From: Owenia fusiformis
Taxonomy: Eukaryota > Annelida > Polychaeta > Sabellida > Oweniidae
Assembly: GCA_903813345.2 (NCBI GenBank)
Contig: CAIIXF020000004.1
Coordinates: 13,044,196 to 13,104,195 of the forward strand
Direction of reading: 5' to 3'
DNA: 60,000 nt
Shown here piece by piece: positions 1 to 11,400 of the stretch. A program made the translations under genes and the position numbers. Position 1 is the first letter of the stretch. Every line of letters starts with the position of its first letter. The notes beneath the pieces were generated by a model. The model made no database searches. It was given only the letters and a program-made list of their open reading frames with translations, and was not told where the DNA came from.

Positions 1-278
1 TTTTTAATCATTTTGAATGAAAAACATAATCAGACAGAGGATCTTATTTTCAATTAAATAGGTAAAATCAATAGGTCATGCTAATAACCTTCCTAAAAAC
101 CGATTCATAAGCAGATAATCCGTTGTAAACTTTTAGGAAATTGAAGCAAGCGCCGGGTAAAATATAGTAAATGACAAATATGAAAATTCAGATAAAATAC
201 AAAATGGGAGGTTTAAACCACGAATAATCAATAACTATGTACCCGTTGCCGGAAATACCTTTGTCTCTTTCGTTTTAG
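1..278. other. AT-rich non-coding sequence
   Basis: I see no coding or repeat signal. The last few bases are a pyrimidine-rich tract ending in TTTTAG, which would be the splice acceptor of the candidate exon that follows. Confidence 0.4.
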
Positions 279-401
279 GAATTGTACGGCATCAATTTAG
301 AGGACAATACAATCACCCTACTTGACAATAGTATATTACCTATTCCAAATGGTGAACTTGGTGCAAAGCTAAAAGCATTGGATCCGAATGCAAGAGCTAT
401 T
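279..401 (+). CDS. Candidate internal exon of an unrecognised gene
   Basis: A pyrimidine-rich acceptor ending CGTTTTAG precedes 41 open codons, which are followed by a good donor (GTAAGT). Both ends are phase 0. The peptide has ordinary protein composition, beginning ELYGINLEDNTITLL and ending LKALDPNARAI. No other exon of the same gene is visible: the left edge cuts the gene, and the next kilobase is transposon-derived. I do not recognise the family. The exon reads on the plus strand, opposite to all other host genes here. It could be a chance open stretch, but splice sites matching on both sides with preserved phase make a real exon more likely. Confidence 0.45.
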
Positions 402-520
402 GTAAGTTCTAATTTATCTTTATTTAAATCAAATTTAAATTTATCACATAATGTTGCGTGCCTTTTTTGCCTGCATGATTTCTGACTTGTTCTTTAGCAC
501 ACTAAAACTAAACTGCATGG

Positions 521-924
521 AGCAACTCCACAAAACGTTTCAGATGACTGGCTCAAGTAGCACTTTTATGAGCGTTATAAGATGTGCTCTTAATGTCATG
601 CACACCTGGATTCTATAGGCAAAGTTATTGACGACCCTATCACATCCCCCGCAGACGTGGCCCCGCAGACGTGGCCCGACCTTTCTATCGATGTCTATAT
701 CCAGGTGCTCTATGGTTAAGGGGTTTGCTACATTCACATGATCCTCCAAGTACCATCAGAGAAAAAACTGAATGTTTTTATTAGGCAAATGTTGTCAATA
801 ACTTCGCAAGTAGAATCCATCTGAAGTTTGCCTCCAATGGAATATCTGGCATTTAGAGCACTTGCGGCGTTCATAAAAGTGGTCCTAGTTGAGTTTGCCA
901 TCTAAAACTTCTTGTGGAGTTGCT
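521..924. mobile_element. Foldback (MITE-like) element with long inverted arms
   Basis: The left end AGCAACTCCACAA reappears inverted at 912-924. The arms stay recognisable for about 150 bp each (CTCAAGTAG..ACTTTTATGA against its complement near 865-895). The centre holds a short direct repeat of CCGCAGACGTGGCC (about 649-677). No transposase is encoded. The overall form is that of a non-autonomous palindromic DNA element. Target duplication was not resolved. Confidence 0.6.
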
Positions 925-1425
925 TAATGAAGTATAATTTTACTGTCAGCATTTGTGCAGACAAAAAAGTTATGCAACATTATGCGGGTGGCACTTTTTT
1001 TATGTCACCCTGTATATAAATATTTAAGTAGCGATACAAATGCTCTGATTTTAAGAAATTTTCTTATTTTGAGCATTCTTATCTTTACTACTTGGGTACC
1101 ATGTAAATTTACTTCCAATCACGTAACAGTGAGAAATAAAGAGATATCAAGCAATTTTGTAAGAAAATAATTCACACACCAAACCCATTTTTAACCCAGT
1201 GTTGCCAGGCCAACAATGAAAACTGAATAAAAAAAATCGTAATTCTAAATTTTCTTATTAAAATACTAATTCATATATGCATCTTAATATTATTGGACAG
1301 ATTTCTAATAATTGTAATGTAATGATATTACGTTTATCTGAAATTACTTATCGAACGTTAAAATTTAAGTTACCACATTTTGTTAGGCAGACTTTGTTAA
1401 ATTTCGAACGGAAACATATACAGTG
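925..1425. other. AT-rich non-coding sequence
   Basis: No gene, splice pair or repeat was recognised. A 71-codon open stretch at 955-1170 has no family resemblance and lies in AT-rich sequence. Confidence 0.35.
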
Positions 1426-1700
1426 TTCGAAGCTATTGGATTGGTGGCAATTATAAGTTAAGGTTTACTCTATCTATGTTTGCATATACATACTTGTACT
1501 CTATGTTTACTCTATGCAAAGCTATGGAATTGGCAGCAAATTGTCAGTAAGGTTTACTTTATGTATGACGACTTTCTAGGTTACATTGCTCGAAGCTATG
1601 TGATTGGAGGTAATCATCCTTAAGGTGTTCTTCATGTTTGACGACTTTTTTCAGGTAACAGTGCTCGAAGCTATGGGATTGACGGAAATAATCAGTCTGG
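1426..1700 (+). repeat. Degenerate tandem repeat, about 73-bp unit, four copies
   Basis: The phrase GCTCGAAGCTATGGGATTG, followed by GTAAGGTTTACTTTATG and then TGACGACTTT, recurs near 1428, 1515, 1588 and 1661 with many substitutions. The last two units are the most alike. No open frame is shared by the copies. It is probably an old minisatellite rather than repeated exons, although TTTTTTCAGGT before the last unit looks like an acceptor. Confidence 0.6.
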
Positions 1701-1929
1701 ACTAAACACGCAATAAATACGAGGAGACTTCCTGTTACATTACGTATAAGAAAACTTCATTTATTTGTTACAATTGTATAAATAAATAGACATTAACTAA
1801 GAAAATATACAATCTAAGACACTAAGATTACATATTGTGGAAACATTATGTGCTTAAGAGAATTGCACATTTTAGGAGAAAATTTTAAAACATATTTGGG
1901 TAGCTCATATTTGTACATAGTCAATTTCA

Positions 1930-3034
1930 AGAAAACCGTGTTCACCATAGAATGCTCTCATTCTCAAAGAACCCTTCGATTTTACCCATATGTAGGGACT
2001 CATGTTTATTTCTTGTCTATCATCGTTCAAATTTTCAGTGGAGAAGCATCAGACACTTTTCTAACTATCCTGAAAAAATGATCAAGATATAATGAATAAC
2101 AGCAAAATGGTGGTTGTCATAGTAACGCGAATAAGGGTTCTGCGGAGCAATTTTATAAGTTCACAGCATAGTAGATTTTGTTAACGTTAGTTTCTGTCCT
2201 GTCCATATTTCAACCATAGTTCTGTGGCTACTCCACATTTCTCCTTTCAAGTTAGCATTCTATTTCATGTTCAAAGTAGTTCCCCTTAGCTTTCACACAC
2301 AGCTGATGTCGTTCTATCCACTTCTGATATATCTTGTGGAAGCCATCTGGAAAGTTCTTTGTCAGCGAATGTTGAACGGCATTCTGAAGCTCATGGATAT
2401 TTGCGTGGATCTTGGCTCATCACTTGTTGTTTTTCTCCCCTTTTGGAATTTCTGATACCATTTGTAGATTGTTTACTTAGGCACACTGTCCCCATATGCT
2501 TTTTGGATATCCCTAATGGTATCCTGCTTGGATTTCCCTAGCAACACATTGTATCTGATGCTACATCTCAATTGTTGTCTCATTTCATTGTTCATTTTGC
2601 TTCCATTGGCAATCCTGGCAGCCATGATTTTGATGATGTCATGGAGCAGTGTCTGATGGATCATTCTGGATCATTCCATCTGTTGTATCATCTGTCTGTG
2701 ATGTCATAGACTACTGTTGCCATGGTATCATATTTGTGTATGTTGTTGTTATGTTTGTCGTGACTTTCAGCCATAGCAAACAAAGACATATGCAGCATTA
2801 ATCTTAATCAATTTCATTGCATTATAACATTTTTATTAAAGTAAGAAATTGCTCCGCAGAACCCGTATTCACGTTACTATGACAACCATTGTTTTGCTAT
2901 TATTCATCATATCTTATTTAATTTTTCAGGGTAGTTAGAAAAATGTCAAATGCTTCTTCACTGAAAATTTGAAAGATAAATGACAAAAAATAAAAGTTTG
3001 AGAGCAAAATTAGCTTTACTTACTGAACGCCCTG
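1930..3034 (-). mobile_element. Mariner-derived element with long inverted arms
   Basis: Inverted arms contain GTTGTCATAGTAACG and GGGTTCTGCGGAGCAATTT (2110-2152) and their complements (2848-2893). They continue outward through TTCAAATTTTCAGTG. The right end is a mariner-like GAACGCCCTG at 3025-3034; the left end is less clear. Between the arms the minus strand keeps the amino-terminal helix-turn-helix of a Mos1/mariner-type transposase (about 2473-2590), with the pattern GKSKQDTIRDIQKAYGDSVPK and then YKWYQKFQKGRKT. The frame is then broken by stops. A dead or non-autonomous copy of about 1.1 kb. Confidence 0.65.
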
Positions 3035-3636
3035 TAAGATGTGAACGTTCTCTTTTTATTGCTGCTCTATTTAATGTTCTAGGAGTTGGAAGAATAGAGA
3101 GAGAAGATAAGTCTTATATTCAAATGATAACGTGGTTAACATACTAAAGTCAAAGAACTGGTTTATAAAAGACAACACAAAATAATATAAGATTATAATT
3201 ATAGATATATTAACTACACATTACTTATTACAATATATGCATTAAACATATATATTTCGTTACAACCCAGTCATTCGATCGTCAGAAATAAACAACAGCC
3301 TTTACCAACCTATGTAAAGTGAAATTAACTTTCGTTAGCTAATAATTTAGCGTAAATTCAATTGTGTTATTAATCGAGGTTTCAGTTGTCTAATAATCAC
3401 TTTTCTATAGCGCTAAATAGTATGAAAGGCGAGCGGCCAATTATTCGATGCTGCTCGGGGCATTGTACTGCTCACGGGATGCCATAGATAGGTAGCTGCC
3501 CTGGGCACTGCACTCCCTGTGCTAATGGCTTTTGGAAGAAAATTTGATTTGAAAGGGGTGGCTGCTCGAGGCACTTTACTACCATGATGTTCAAGTATGA
3601 ATATCACTTACCGTCGAACAATTTGTTTTTTGGTTT
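3035..3636. other. Non-coding sequence
   Basis: No gene or repeat was recognised. A 64-codon minus-strand frame at 3413-3607 contains three local repeats of a PRAATP/PRAAS-like motif but resembles no family I know. Confidence 0.35.
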
Positions 3637-4345
3637 TAAAATAGTTTATTTTTGTGTCACTGATATTACAATATACATATAAAATACATAATAAAAACAA
3701 GATTTTGTAACATCACCAGCCGGTGTCGACTTATGAGACACAGTATACATTATATCTGAGTGTCACCCATTACTGCATTACTACTCCCAATGGGCAGCTT
3801 GGGTCAACATTCATAAAGACAGAGACATATAACGTCTCTGGTAAAGATTTATACATTAATAACCAATGATATTAATTCACAACTCTGATTAATCATTTTG
3901 GCATAAATAAGCAGTTCATGGAATCATATTGTCAATCATTACATTAATACATATATTGCACCTAATGTGAGATGAATATTGCATAATAAATACATATATT
4001 GCACTAAATGTGAGTAGCATGTTGCATATGGTCAAATATTACAATAAATACAAATATTGCACTTAATGTGAATTGCATAATGCATATGGTCGAAGACAGA
4101 TAGTACAATAAATACATTTATTGCACTAAATGTGAGTAGCATGTTGCATATGGTCAAATATTACAATAAATATAAATATTGCACTAAATGTGAAATACAC
4201 AATGCATATGGTTGAAAACAAATATCACAATAAATACATATATTTCACTAACACGTGTGAGATACATATTGCATAATAAATACATATACTTAATTATTAC
4301 ACTAAATGTGAGTAGCATGCTGCATATGGTCAAATATTACAATAA
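3637..4345 (-). repeat. Interspersed repeat, copy 1 (with internal about 64-bp tandem units)
   Basis: This segment is the inverted counterpart of 53,230-53,745. Shared landmarks are AAAATAGTTTATTTTTGTGTCA, the GTAACATCACCAGCCGGTG stretch, GGGCAGCTTGGGTCAACA and the CATAAAGACAGAGACA stretch. From about 3960 to 4345 it runs into a tandem array of TTGCACTAAATGTGAGTAGC / ATGTTGCATATGGTCAAATA with a period near 64 bp. The array is longer here than in the other copy. On the other copy the 3' end is followed by AAACTAAACT-type repeats. No coding capacity was seen, so it is perhaps a non-LTR 3' tail or a non-autonomous family. Confidence 0.7.
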
Positions 4346-5199
4346 ATATTGGTAATAATATATGGTAAATATTCTGGTAACATCGAAAATATTGTGAGTT
4401 TGGAACATTGACTGACAGTCTCATTCGTGACCGTATTGTTTGTGGAATATTGGAGAGGTTAAGCTACCGTATAAAATCGAAAACGCAACTTAAACGTATC
4501 AATCGGCCCTATACAAATGCATGTAGAGTTCACACATAAATAGCCGTTCAGCTCTAGTGTTTGTTTAGACTACACCATAGCTTGTAATGATTACATAGTA
4601 TCCCATTGATGAAGTTCAATAGCTGGTTTTCTAATACATATTTTTAACGAGCTCGTTTCGTAAGATTATTGGAGTTAAATCATGCGTAACACACATCATC
4701 TTCTTCAGAAAGAATTATACTCTGCATCGAAATCAAAATTGCAAGGATAGTATTCAACAGACATGAGTATAATGATTCCCGTTGATAGCAACGTGAAAAA
4801 TTAAAAACTCCCGTTCTAAACACGCAACTTTGAAGTTGAACGGGTATCTGAAGTAGACTAAAGCGATACAATCCTATGTTGATCCAATGTACTTTGCGTT
4901 TACGTATACGTTTTGAAAAACCGTATTTGCTTAACCTCTCCACTATCTAACGAGGTACGTGGTAGATTACTACGAAATGATTCATTGACACTTGAGAAAG
5001 CAGTGAGTGATTGTCGCGCCAATGAACAGTCTCAAGAATCTGTGTCAACACTCCATATGTAAGCAACAGTAAACTTTGTTGATCAGGCCTCAAAGGGTAA
5101 ATTTAAGGGTTGTGGTTACTCAAACATACCGGACTGAGTGGTTAATGTCCTGCAGCAGAGTCCGTCTGTCATAGTTGCCGAAAAGTGGGTCATATCAGT
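4346..5199. other. Non-coding sequence upstream of the Gypsy remnant
   Basis: It may contain the unrecognised 5' end of the Gypsy element, but I could not find a second copy of the LTR seen at 8073-8279. An 87-codon minus-strand frame (4680-4943) has no family resemblance. Confidence 0.3.
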
Positions 5200-5756
5200 C
5201 GTTGACGCCTATCCACCGAGTCAAGTTCAAGCCATAGGGGTAAATCCAGCAGTCGTTCCAGTCGCCATACAGATAGTGTGAGTCCAGTCCACAAAATAGA
5301 AACACCCATGGTCGAAGTCGTAATAGTCACGGCCGTAACCGTCGTAATCGTCGTCGAGCTGTAGATTTGGTCTAATATGATAGTGACACATGTTCTTCAG
5401 ATACAGACTCTGACTGTGCAGATGTTGATCAAGTTTGTTGGTGTAGTATCGGTGGTATCTGTTAGCTCTGTAAAATCTCATAGATCACAAAAGCAAGTCA
5501 GCAAAATTGACCATAAATAACATAAATGTCAATTATTGTAAGCCTCAGTTTGTAAAACTGCGCTCCGAGTCACCGTCTGTTAAGTCGCATTCGCCGTAGT
5601 CTGTCAAAATGCGAGCGAATTTGTCAAAACCGGGTCGTGAAAAGTCACCCTCTGCGGGCGTGAGTAAGTCAAACACACATGTCAAATCTAGAGAGTAATC
5701 TCCAGATCGTGTTAAGAGATCTAAATCTTGTTCTACTTCTCATAAATCAAGTTCAT

Positions 5757-7533
5757 CTCCAAAGACCGTTCTTGATGAGTTTAGTGATGTCTTTGAAAGT
5801 CTAGGATGTATTAAAAATGTAGAATATCGTATACAGTTAGATCCAAATGTATCGCCTGTAGTTCATGCTCCACGTAGGTCTCATTGGAATATCGATCGGG
5901 ATAAAGTTAAAGTTGAGCTAGACAGGATGAAAAATCTTGATGTCATTGAACCTGTTCATGAACCAACTGAGTGGGTCAACAGTATGGTTATTGTTACAAA
6001 GCCTGGTTCAATGAGGTTGTGTTTAGATCCAAAGGATTTGAATAATGCAATCATGCATGAACATCACCTTATGAAGTCAGTTGAAGAAGTTGTAGTTGTT
6101 GAGATTACAGAGAATGTTACTCCGTGTACAGAAGTATTCGCTCAATGTTTTGTATACTCCAGGGAAAAAAAGTTAGCCCTTGGAAGCCTCACGGATACTC
6201 TATCACGTGCTTACCTCAATGAATATGAAAACTAAGACGATGATACCTTCACTGTGAACATGTTAAACATGGTGAATGTATCTGATGTCAAGTATACACA
6301 AATACAAACTGAAACCTAGAATGATCCTGAGCTACAATCGGTAAAATCAGTTATAATGAATGGCTGGCCCGAGTCTAAAGCGCAATTACCAAATCTAGCA
6401 CTTCCTTATTTTAACATCAGGGATGAAATAACTTGCTATGACGGGGTCTTATCTAAAAATGATCGTGTTATCATTCCTAGGTCCATGCGCTCTGAAATGT
6501 TGAATCTTATTCACAAATCACACCTTGGAATGTAAAAATGTAAAAACCGAGCAAGAGATTATTTTGGCCAGGTATGAATAGTCTTATTTTGGCCAGGTAT
6601 GAATAGTCAAATTGAGGACATAGTTAGGATGTGTTCTGTATGTCAAATCAATAGATCACAAAACTGTAAGGAGACATTGAAGTCTCATGAAATACCGAAT
6701 CGTCCATGGTCAAAAGTTGGATCCGATTAACTTGAGTACAATCAACGTGATTATGTAGTTGTTGTAGACTACTATTCCAAATATCCGGAATTGCAACTAT
6801 GATTCTCAAACTTTCCGTCAATTCGCAAAAGACTGGGGTTTTCAACACAAGACTATTAGTCCTCATCATAGCCAGTCGAACGGTCAAGCTGAAAACTGTG
6901 TTAAAATTATCAAGAATTTGATGAAAAAGGCTGAAGCCAGTCAAGATGATCCACATCTATATCTATTAGAATTCAGAAACACTCCCATAGATGAGATTGG
7001 TTTGTCTCCTGCTTAAATGTTATCTGGTAGGAGACTCAGATCACTTCTACCTTCACCTAAGATACTCTTGAAGCCAAATATTTCTAATCATGTAGATATA
7101 CATTCAAAAATTGTTCAGAAACAACAAGTCCAAAATAAATACTTTGACAGAAGTGCACATGATTTATCTCAGTTAATAAATGGTGACAAGGTTCAATTCA
7201 GACTCAAAGATCGATGGGTACCAGGTATTGTTGGTAAACAGCACAGTGATCGATCTTATATTATGAAAACGCCAAACAGAGTTTATAGAAGGAACCGTGA
7301 ACATTATGCCAACCAGTGCATAGCAAATTCAGCATAATATTGATCCAGAACAAATCCAGCAAAACTATGATCTATGATCCATAACATGATACTCACACTA
7401 GTGTTACAAATCAGTGTGATCAGAACAGTGACTCTGTGAAAACTGATGGTTCATCTACTAATACCAGTTCACCACAGATTGAGAGACGATATCCTACAAG
7501 GGATCGCAAACCTCCAAACAAGTTAAACTTGTA
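5757..7533 (+). pseudogene. Gypsy pol remnant (RT start, integrase parts)
   Basis: Residues encoded at about 5757-6110 match the entry to a Gypsy reverse transcriptase, with EYRIQLDPNVSPVVHAPRR and then IEPVHEPTEWVNSMVIVTKP and RLCLDPKDLNNAI; the palm with YxDD is deleted. A jump leads to an RNase H-integrase junction fragment (about 6350-6530: VIIPRSMRSEMLNLIHKSHLG). Then comes the end of the integrase core (about 6820-7010: SPHHSQSNGQAENCVKIIKN) and its C-terminal part (7017-7337, LSGRRLRSLLP). A last fragment at about 7490-7533 ends YPTRDRKPPNKLNL. Stops and frameshifts are scattered, for example a stop directly after the fragment at 6530, a local duplication near 6560-6605, and a stop before 7017. 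It cannot give an active product. Confidence 0.8.
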
Positions 7534-8072
7534 AACAGTGTTATGAAGCAATGGTGATGCATATACACTACTATACCTAACACCTAGAAATGCATAAGAT
7601 ACTTTGTTTGTCTAATTGGATTGTTTAGTATATTTTTGAAAGTACCTTATCAACATCTTTCAACCGATAAACCATTAATAAGGAACAGACAAATAAAAAC
7701 AAATATAAATCATTACTAATAAGCCAAATGGGTCGCTCATGAAAGCCAAATGCAAGGTATAGTAGAGTGGCATTGCATTTATCATATTAGACAATGTTTT
7801 GAACATGAAAAACATTTTATGGACAGTCTAAAGTTTATTCAAGACTATGATGAAAAGACTCCTACATATCTCATTTCATACATATTTATATTTCTACATA
7901 AAATATAATTATTAGAGACTCTGGAGTATTAAGTTAAACGTTATTTAGGCTAACCATATTCTCAAACTTAAATTTTGAGGCTAACATATTTTTATATATG
8001 TTTCACATGTTTAATAAACAAGGCCAGTGTTATTGTCTCAATTTAGGTATACAACATATCTTAAAAAGGAGA
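7534..8072 (+). other. Gypsy 3' untranslated region and polypurine tract
   Basis: No open frame is present. It ends in AAAAAGGAGA (8063-8072), a purine run placed directly before a TG-starting sequence, as expected of a plus-strand priming site next to the 3' LTR. Confidence 0.5.
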
Positions 8073-8279
8073 TGTAATGTATTGTGTAAAACCTCCTTAA
8101 CCTTCATTGTGTCCAACTACTTTAAATTAATGTAAATGTGGCGTGTCATGGCTATAAGAGCCAATCATATTTACAATAGAACTTCACTTCGTAAACCCAC
8201 ATGGTTGTTCTGTGTTGAAAATACATTTCAGTGATCACTGATCACTGTTCGTCGACTGACTGGTTGTTTCGTAATAACA
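8073..8279 (+). repeat. Probable 3' LTR of the Gypsy copy
   Basis: The segment begins TGTAATGTATTG and ends GTAATAACA (TG..CA ends), follows a polypurine tract, and contains a TATA-like GGCTATAAGAGCC near 8150. It includes the local palindrome TGATCACTGATCACT. A second copy would prove the call but is not in this window. Confidence 0.5.
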
Positions 8280-8432
8280 ATTTCAAAATGACAGTTAATT
8301 TATAAAAATTAATAGGTTAATTCGATAGCCGCTAGCCGCTATTTGCATTTGCGAATACAAGCTAAGATTCAGGTTTACTATTTTAGAACAAATCTTCGAC
8401 GACAAAATTGTTTCTCAATACAGTTTTTGGTA

Positions 8433-11400
8433 TTATAAGCCAATTTCACACTCACAGACAACATAATCTGCATATACTTCAACTTCACACAAGGTCAATA
8501 TGTCATCCATTGAATCTTCAGACTTCACTTCGGCATTGTTTATCTTGATAAATCTTCCAACAGAGTTCTCTGGGAATGAAATCGATACCGGGTTGTTTTC
8601 TACTGTTCCATTGTGCAAATACTTTCTTGACCAGTGAGGGCTATCGGGGTTTTCTCCGTCAAATTCGCAACCAATTTCTATAGCGAAGTCGTGGAGTCGA
8701 TGACCTTTCAACATAAAACATAAAATTAAAATTTAGCAATAAGTCCATTTGTGTTTTTAAGTCAGTGATGCAAGAATCACTGAAGCGCACCATTATCCAC
8801 GGGTAGTATTCAAAGCCCCGCTTTGATTTAATAGTCGTGAGCAAGTTCCCGCTGAAATCGCGAGCATAGTTTTGTTTATTTGGATCAATTTGGAAAATGG
8901 ACCAAAATGATGAAAATACTTATTACCGTTCTTTGATACTCCAGAATTCTTTTTGAAAACAGATGTACATGTATTTGACAAACAATGACATGAAACATGA
9001 TTCTTAACATGCACAGTTGCATACTCGTAATTTACTGTTTATGTATAAATCGTTAAAATAAAGGCAATAAATATGCTTTACATACTCAATAATACATATT
9101 GGATCAATATGGTCTGTATTGATAAGTAACTTTACAATTACGTCTGCCATGGGGGTCAAAATGCATCATTAAAGGTGTTTCAGTGGCCCCGCTGAAAACA
9201 TGAGGAGGCACCACTGAAAACATGAGGAGGTCCCGCTTCGATCGCGAGGAGTTTATTTTATTTATTTATCATAAAAATATATACAAAACATGCAACATGT
9301 CATAATCTAAGACACCACAGTGGCATATACAAGACGTATCATGTGCTTGAATGAATAATAATGAATGCCCAGACTCCTGGACCCAAGAGTTTACCTGTCT
9401 TTTCAGGTTGTCAATATTCATGATGCCACATGGTCTTTCCCATGTGCCATCCCCCGAAGGATAAATAATTAGTTTAACTGAAAACATAGGATCAAATCCT
9501 ATGCTAAGGGCTAATGTGAAAAAGACACTCCACCCTGGTGGGAATCGAACCCACAACTTCCCGATTACATGTCAGGTGCTCTACCACTTGAGCTGCGGGG
9601 CCGACTGACTCTTTCACATCAACATTGCATATATGGCATCACAGCCATGACTTACATGCCCAGTCCCCTGGACCCATTAAGAGTTTACCTGTCTTTCCAG
9701 GTTGTCAATATTCATGATGTCACATGGTCTTTCCCATGTCCCATCCCCCGAAGGAGAAATAATTAGTTTAGGATCAAATCCTATGCTAAGGGCTAATGTG
9801 AAAAAGACACTCCACCCTGGTGGGAATCGAACCCACAACCTCCCGATTACATATCAGGTGCTCTACCACTTGAGCTACGGAGCCGACTGACTCTCTCACA
9901 ACATGTCCAACATTATCAATGACGATAAATGTACATTCGATTTCTAGTAGTGAATAGTGAATACAACATTTTCATCAGAATTAGTGTTCAAAGGGTTAAA
10001 TGGTGCAGAAGCACATAATCCGTTGTCTGAAAATTATAAAATGTAGATGTGCAACATTGTAAATGAAGATAAATGGACATAGACATAAATGGAAGAACGT
10101 GTCAGGAACACATATATACTCAAATGATGTTGATTGGACATAAGGATGCAGAGAAATCGTAATTTTACTGAGTGCCACGAAAAAGTAAGCAGCAATATAA
10201 GCCACCTTAACCGTCCAAAATATGTTTTCTATTTATATGACACACTCATGTGGATCTATCAAGACATGTTTTGGCAATATTAGTCAGTATTACATACCTA
10301 GCGAAGCATTTGTATGGAAGTCAATGGAGCTGAAGGACGGCTATATATTCCTGTATAGCCGCCAAACTTTTTACCATGACAATCGTATGACGTCACGTTT
10401 CATTTCTTACATATTCCAATCGCACACAGACGTGTGACGTCATTGATATAACATGAAAACAAAGCATTTTTTGTCTTTTTTCACGCATTTCTACATATTA
10501 TATTCATGAAATGTAATGTAAAATGTACTTTAGGTATGTAATACAACAATTATGTCCGTATCATTGAATATATGCCTTCGGTCTGTCGTAAATATAACCC
10601 TCGCAAGCTCGGGCTATATTGACTCCAGACCTCAGGCACATATTCAATGATAGGGACATAATGGCTGATTATAAACAATGGAATAACAATATTTACCACC
10701 TGATTCATTATGCTCAATGTTATTTTTAAAAAGAACCGGACGGTGAATTTCCATAATTATTAGTTTATACATTATAATTTATAAATTATTTTACATTATT
10801 ACTTTATTACTCATAGAATAATCACATTTTTTGAAGAAAATCTGAATTGTGCAATTTTTTTTAAAATAATAAAAAGAGCAATGTTAAATTCACATATTTT
10901 TTCAGGAATAACTAAATGGTCAATCTTTTTAATTCTCAAATATTTTGATAAACATCAGTATACCTTGATTTTTTTAAGAAAATCTGAATTGCAGAAAAAA
11001 GTCGGTCGACATTGAAGTTTTAATTTGAAATTAAAACTTCCACGTGCTAAACTTATGGATGAGGAAAATAGTAAATCTTAAAGGGACCCAACACCATGGT
11101 CACATGATAAGTCGTGTGGAGGTAAGCTCCCAGTTGAAATAAAATCACTGTCCTCCTTTGGTTTCTGTGAAAAGTAGCTAATACCCTCATGTATTGGTCA
11201 GTTTGTGTGTCACACGACTAATCCCCACCATATGCTTCATTCAACATATTTTATGCTATTGAGCTGCATATATAAACAGTACTTTGCAACTAAGGTCATA
11301 CAGTATACTTACCCCTTGCAAATTGTAATTTATTGAATTCACAGTAAACCCATCAATTTTTAAGAAAACAAAGAATATTGTTCTCATGGATCTATTATTT

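Larger units (their letters stand above)
5200..8279 (+). mobile_element. Degenerate Ty3/Gypsy-like LTR retrotransposon
   Basis: The order gag-like Arg-rich segment (about 5300-5370, one frame reads HGRSRNSHGRNRRNRRR), reverse transcriptase, integrase, polypurine tract and LTR is that of a Ty3/Gypsy element. All parts are plus strand and decayed by deletions, frameshifts and stops. Most of the RT, RNase H and integrase core are missing. No 5' LTR was found, so the left limit is approximate. Confidence 0.75.

Noticed and set aside
3960-4345. CRISPR-like array
   Set aside because: Repeats are contiguous, diverged and part of an interspersed repeat found again at 53.2 kb; there are no spacers of constant length and the DNA is eukaryotic.
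5227-5481. 84-codon minus-strand Tyr/Asp/His-rich frame
   Set aside because: Antisense of the Arg/Ser-rich gag-like region of the Gypsy element.
5200-5756. 5' LTR of the Gypsy element
   Set aside because: No second copy of the 207-bp sequence at 8073-8279 was found upstream, so the left end remains undefined.
9536-9603. tRNA-Thr-like gene on the minus strand
   Set aside because: A and B boxes and an anticodon-like arm are present, but the acceptor stem pairs poorly, the base 5' of the anticodon is A instead of T, and the unit continues into a SINE body repeated at 9604-9884.
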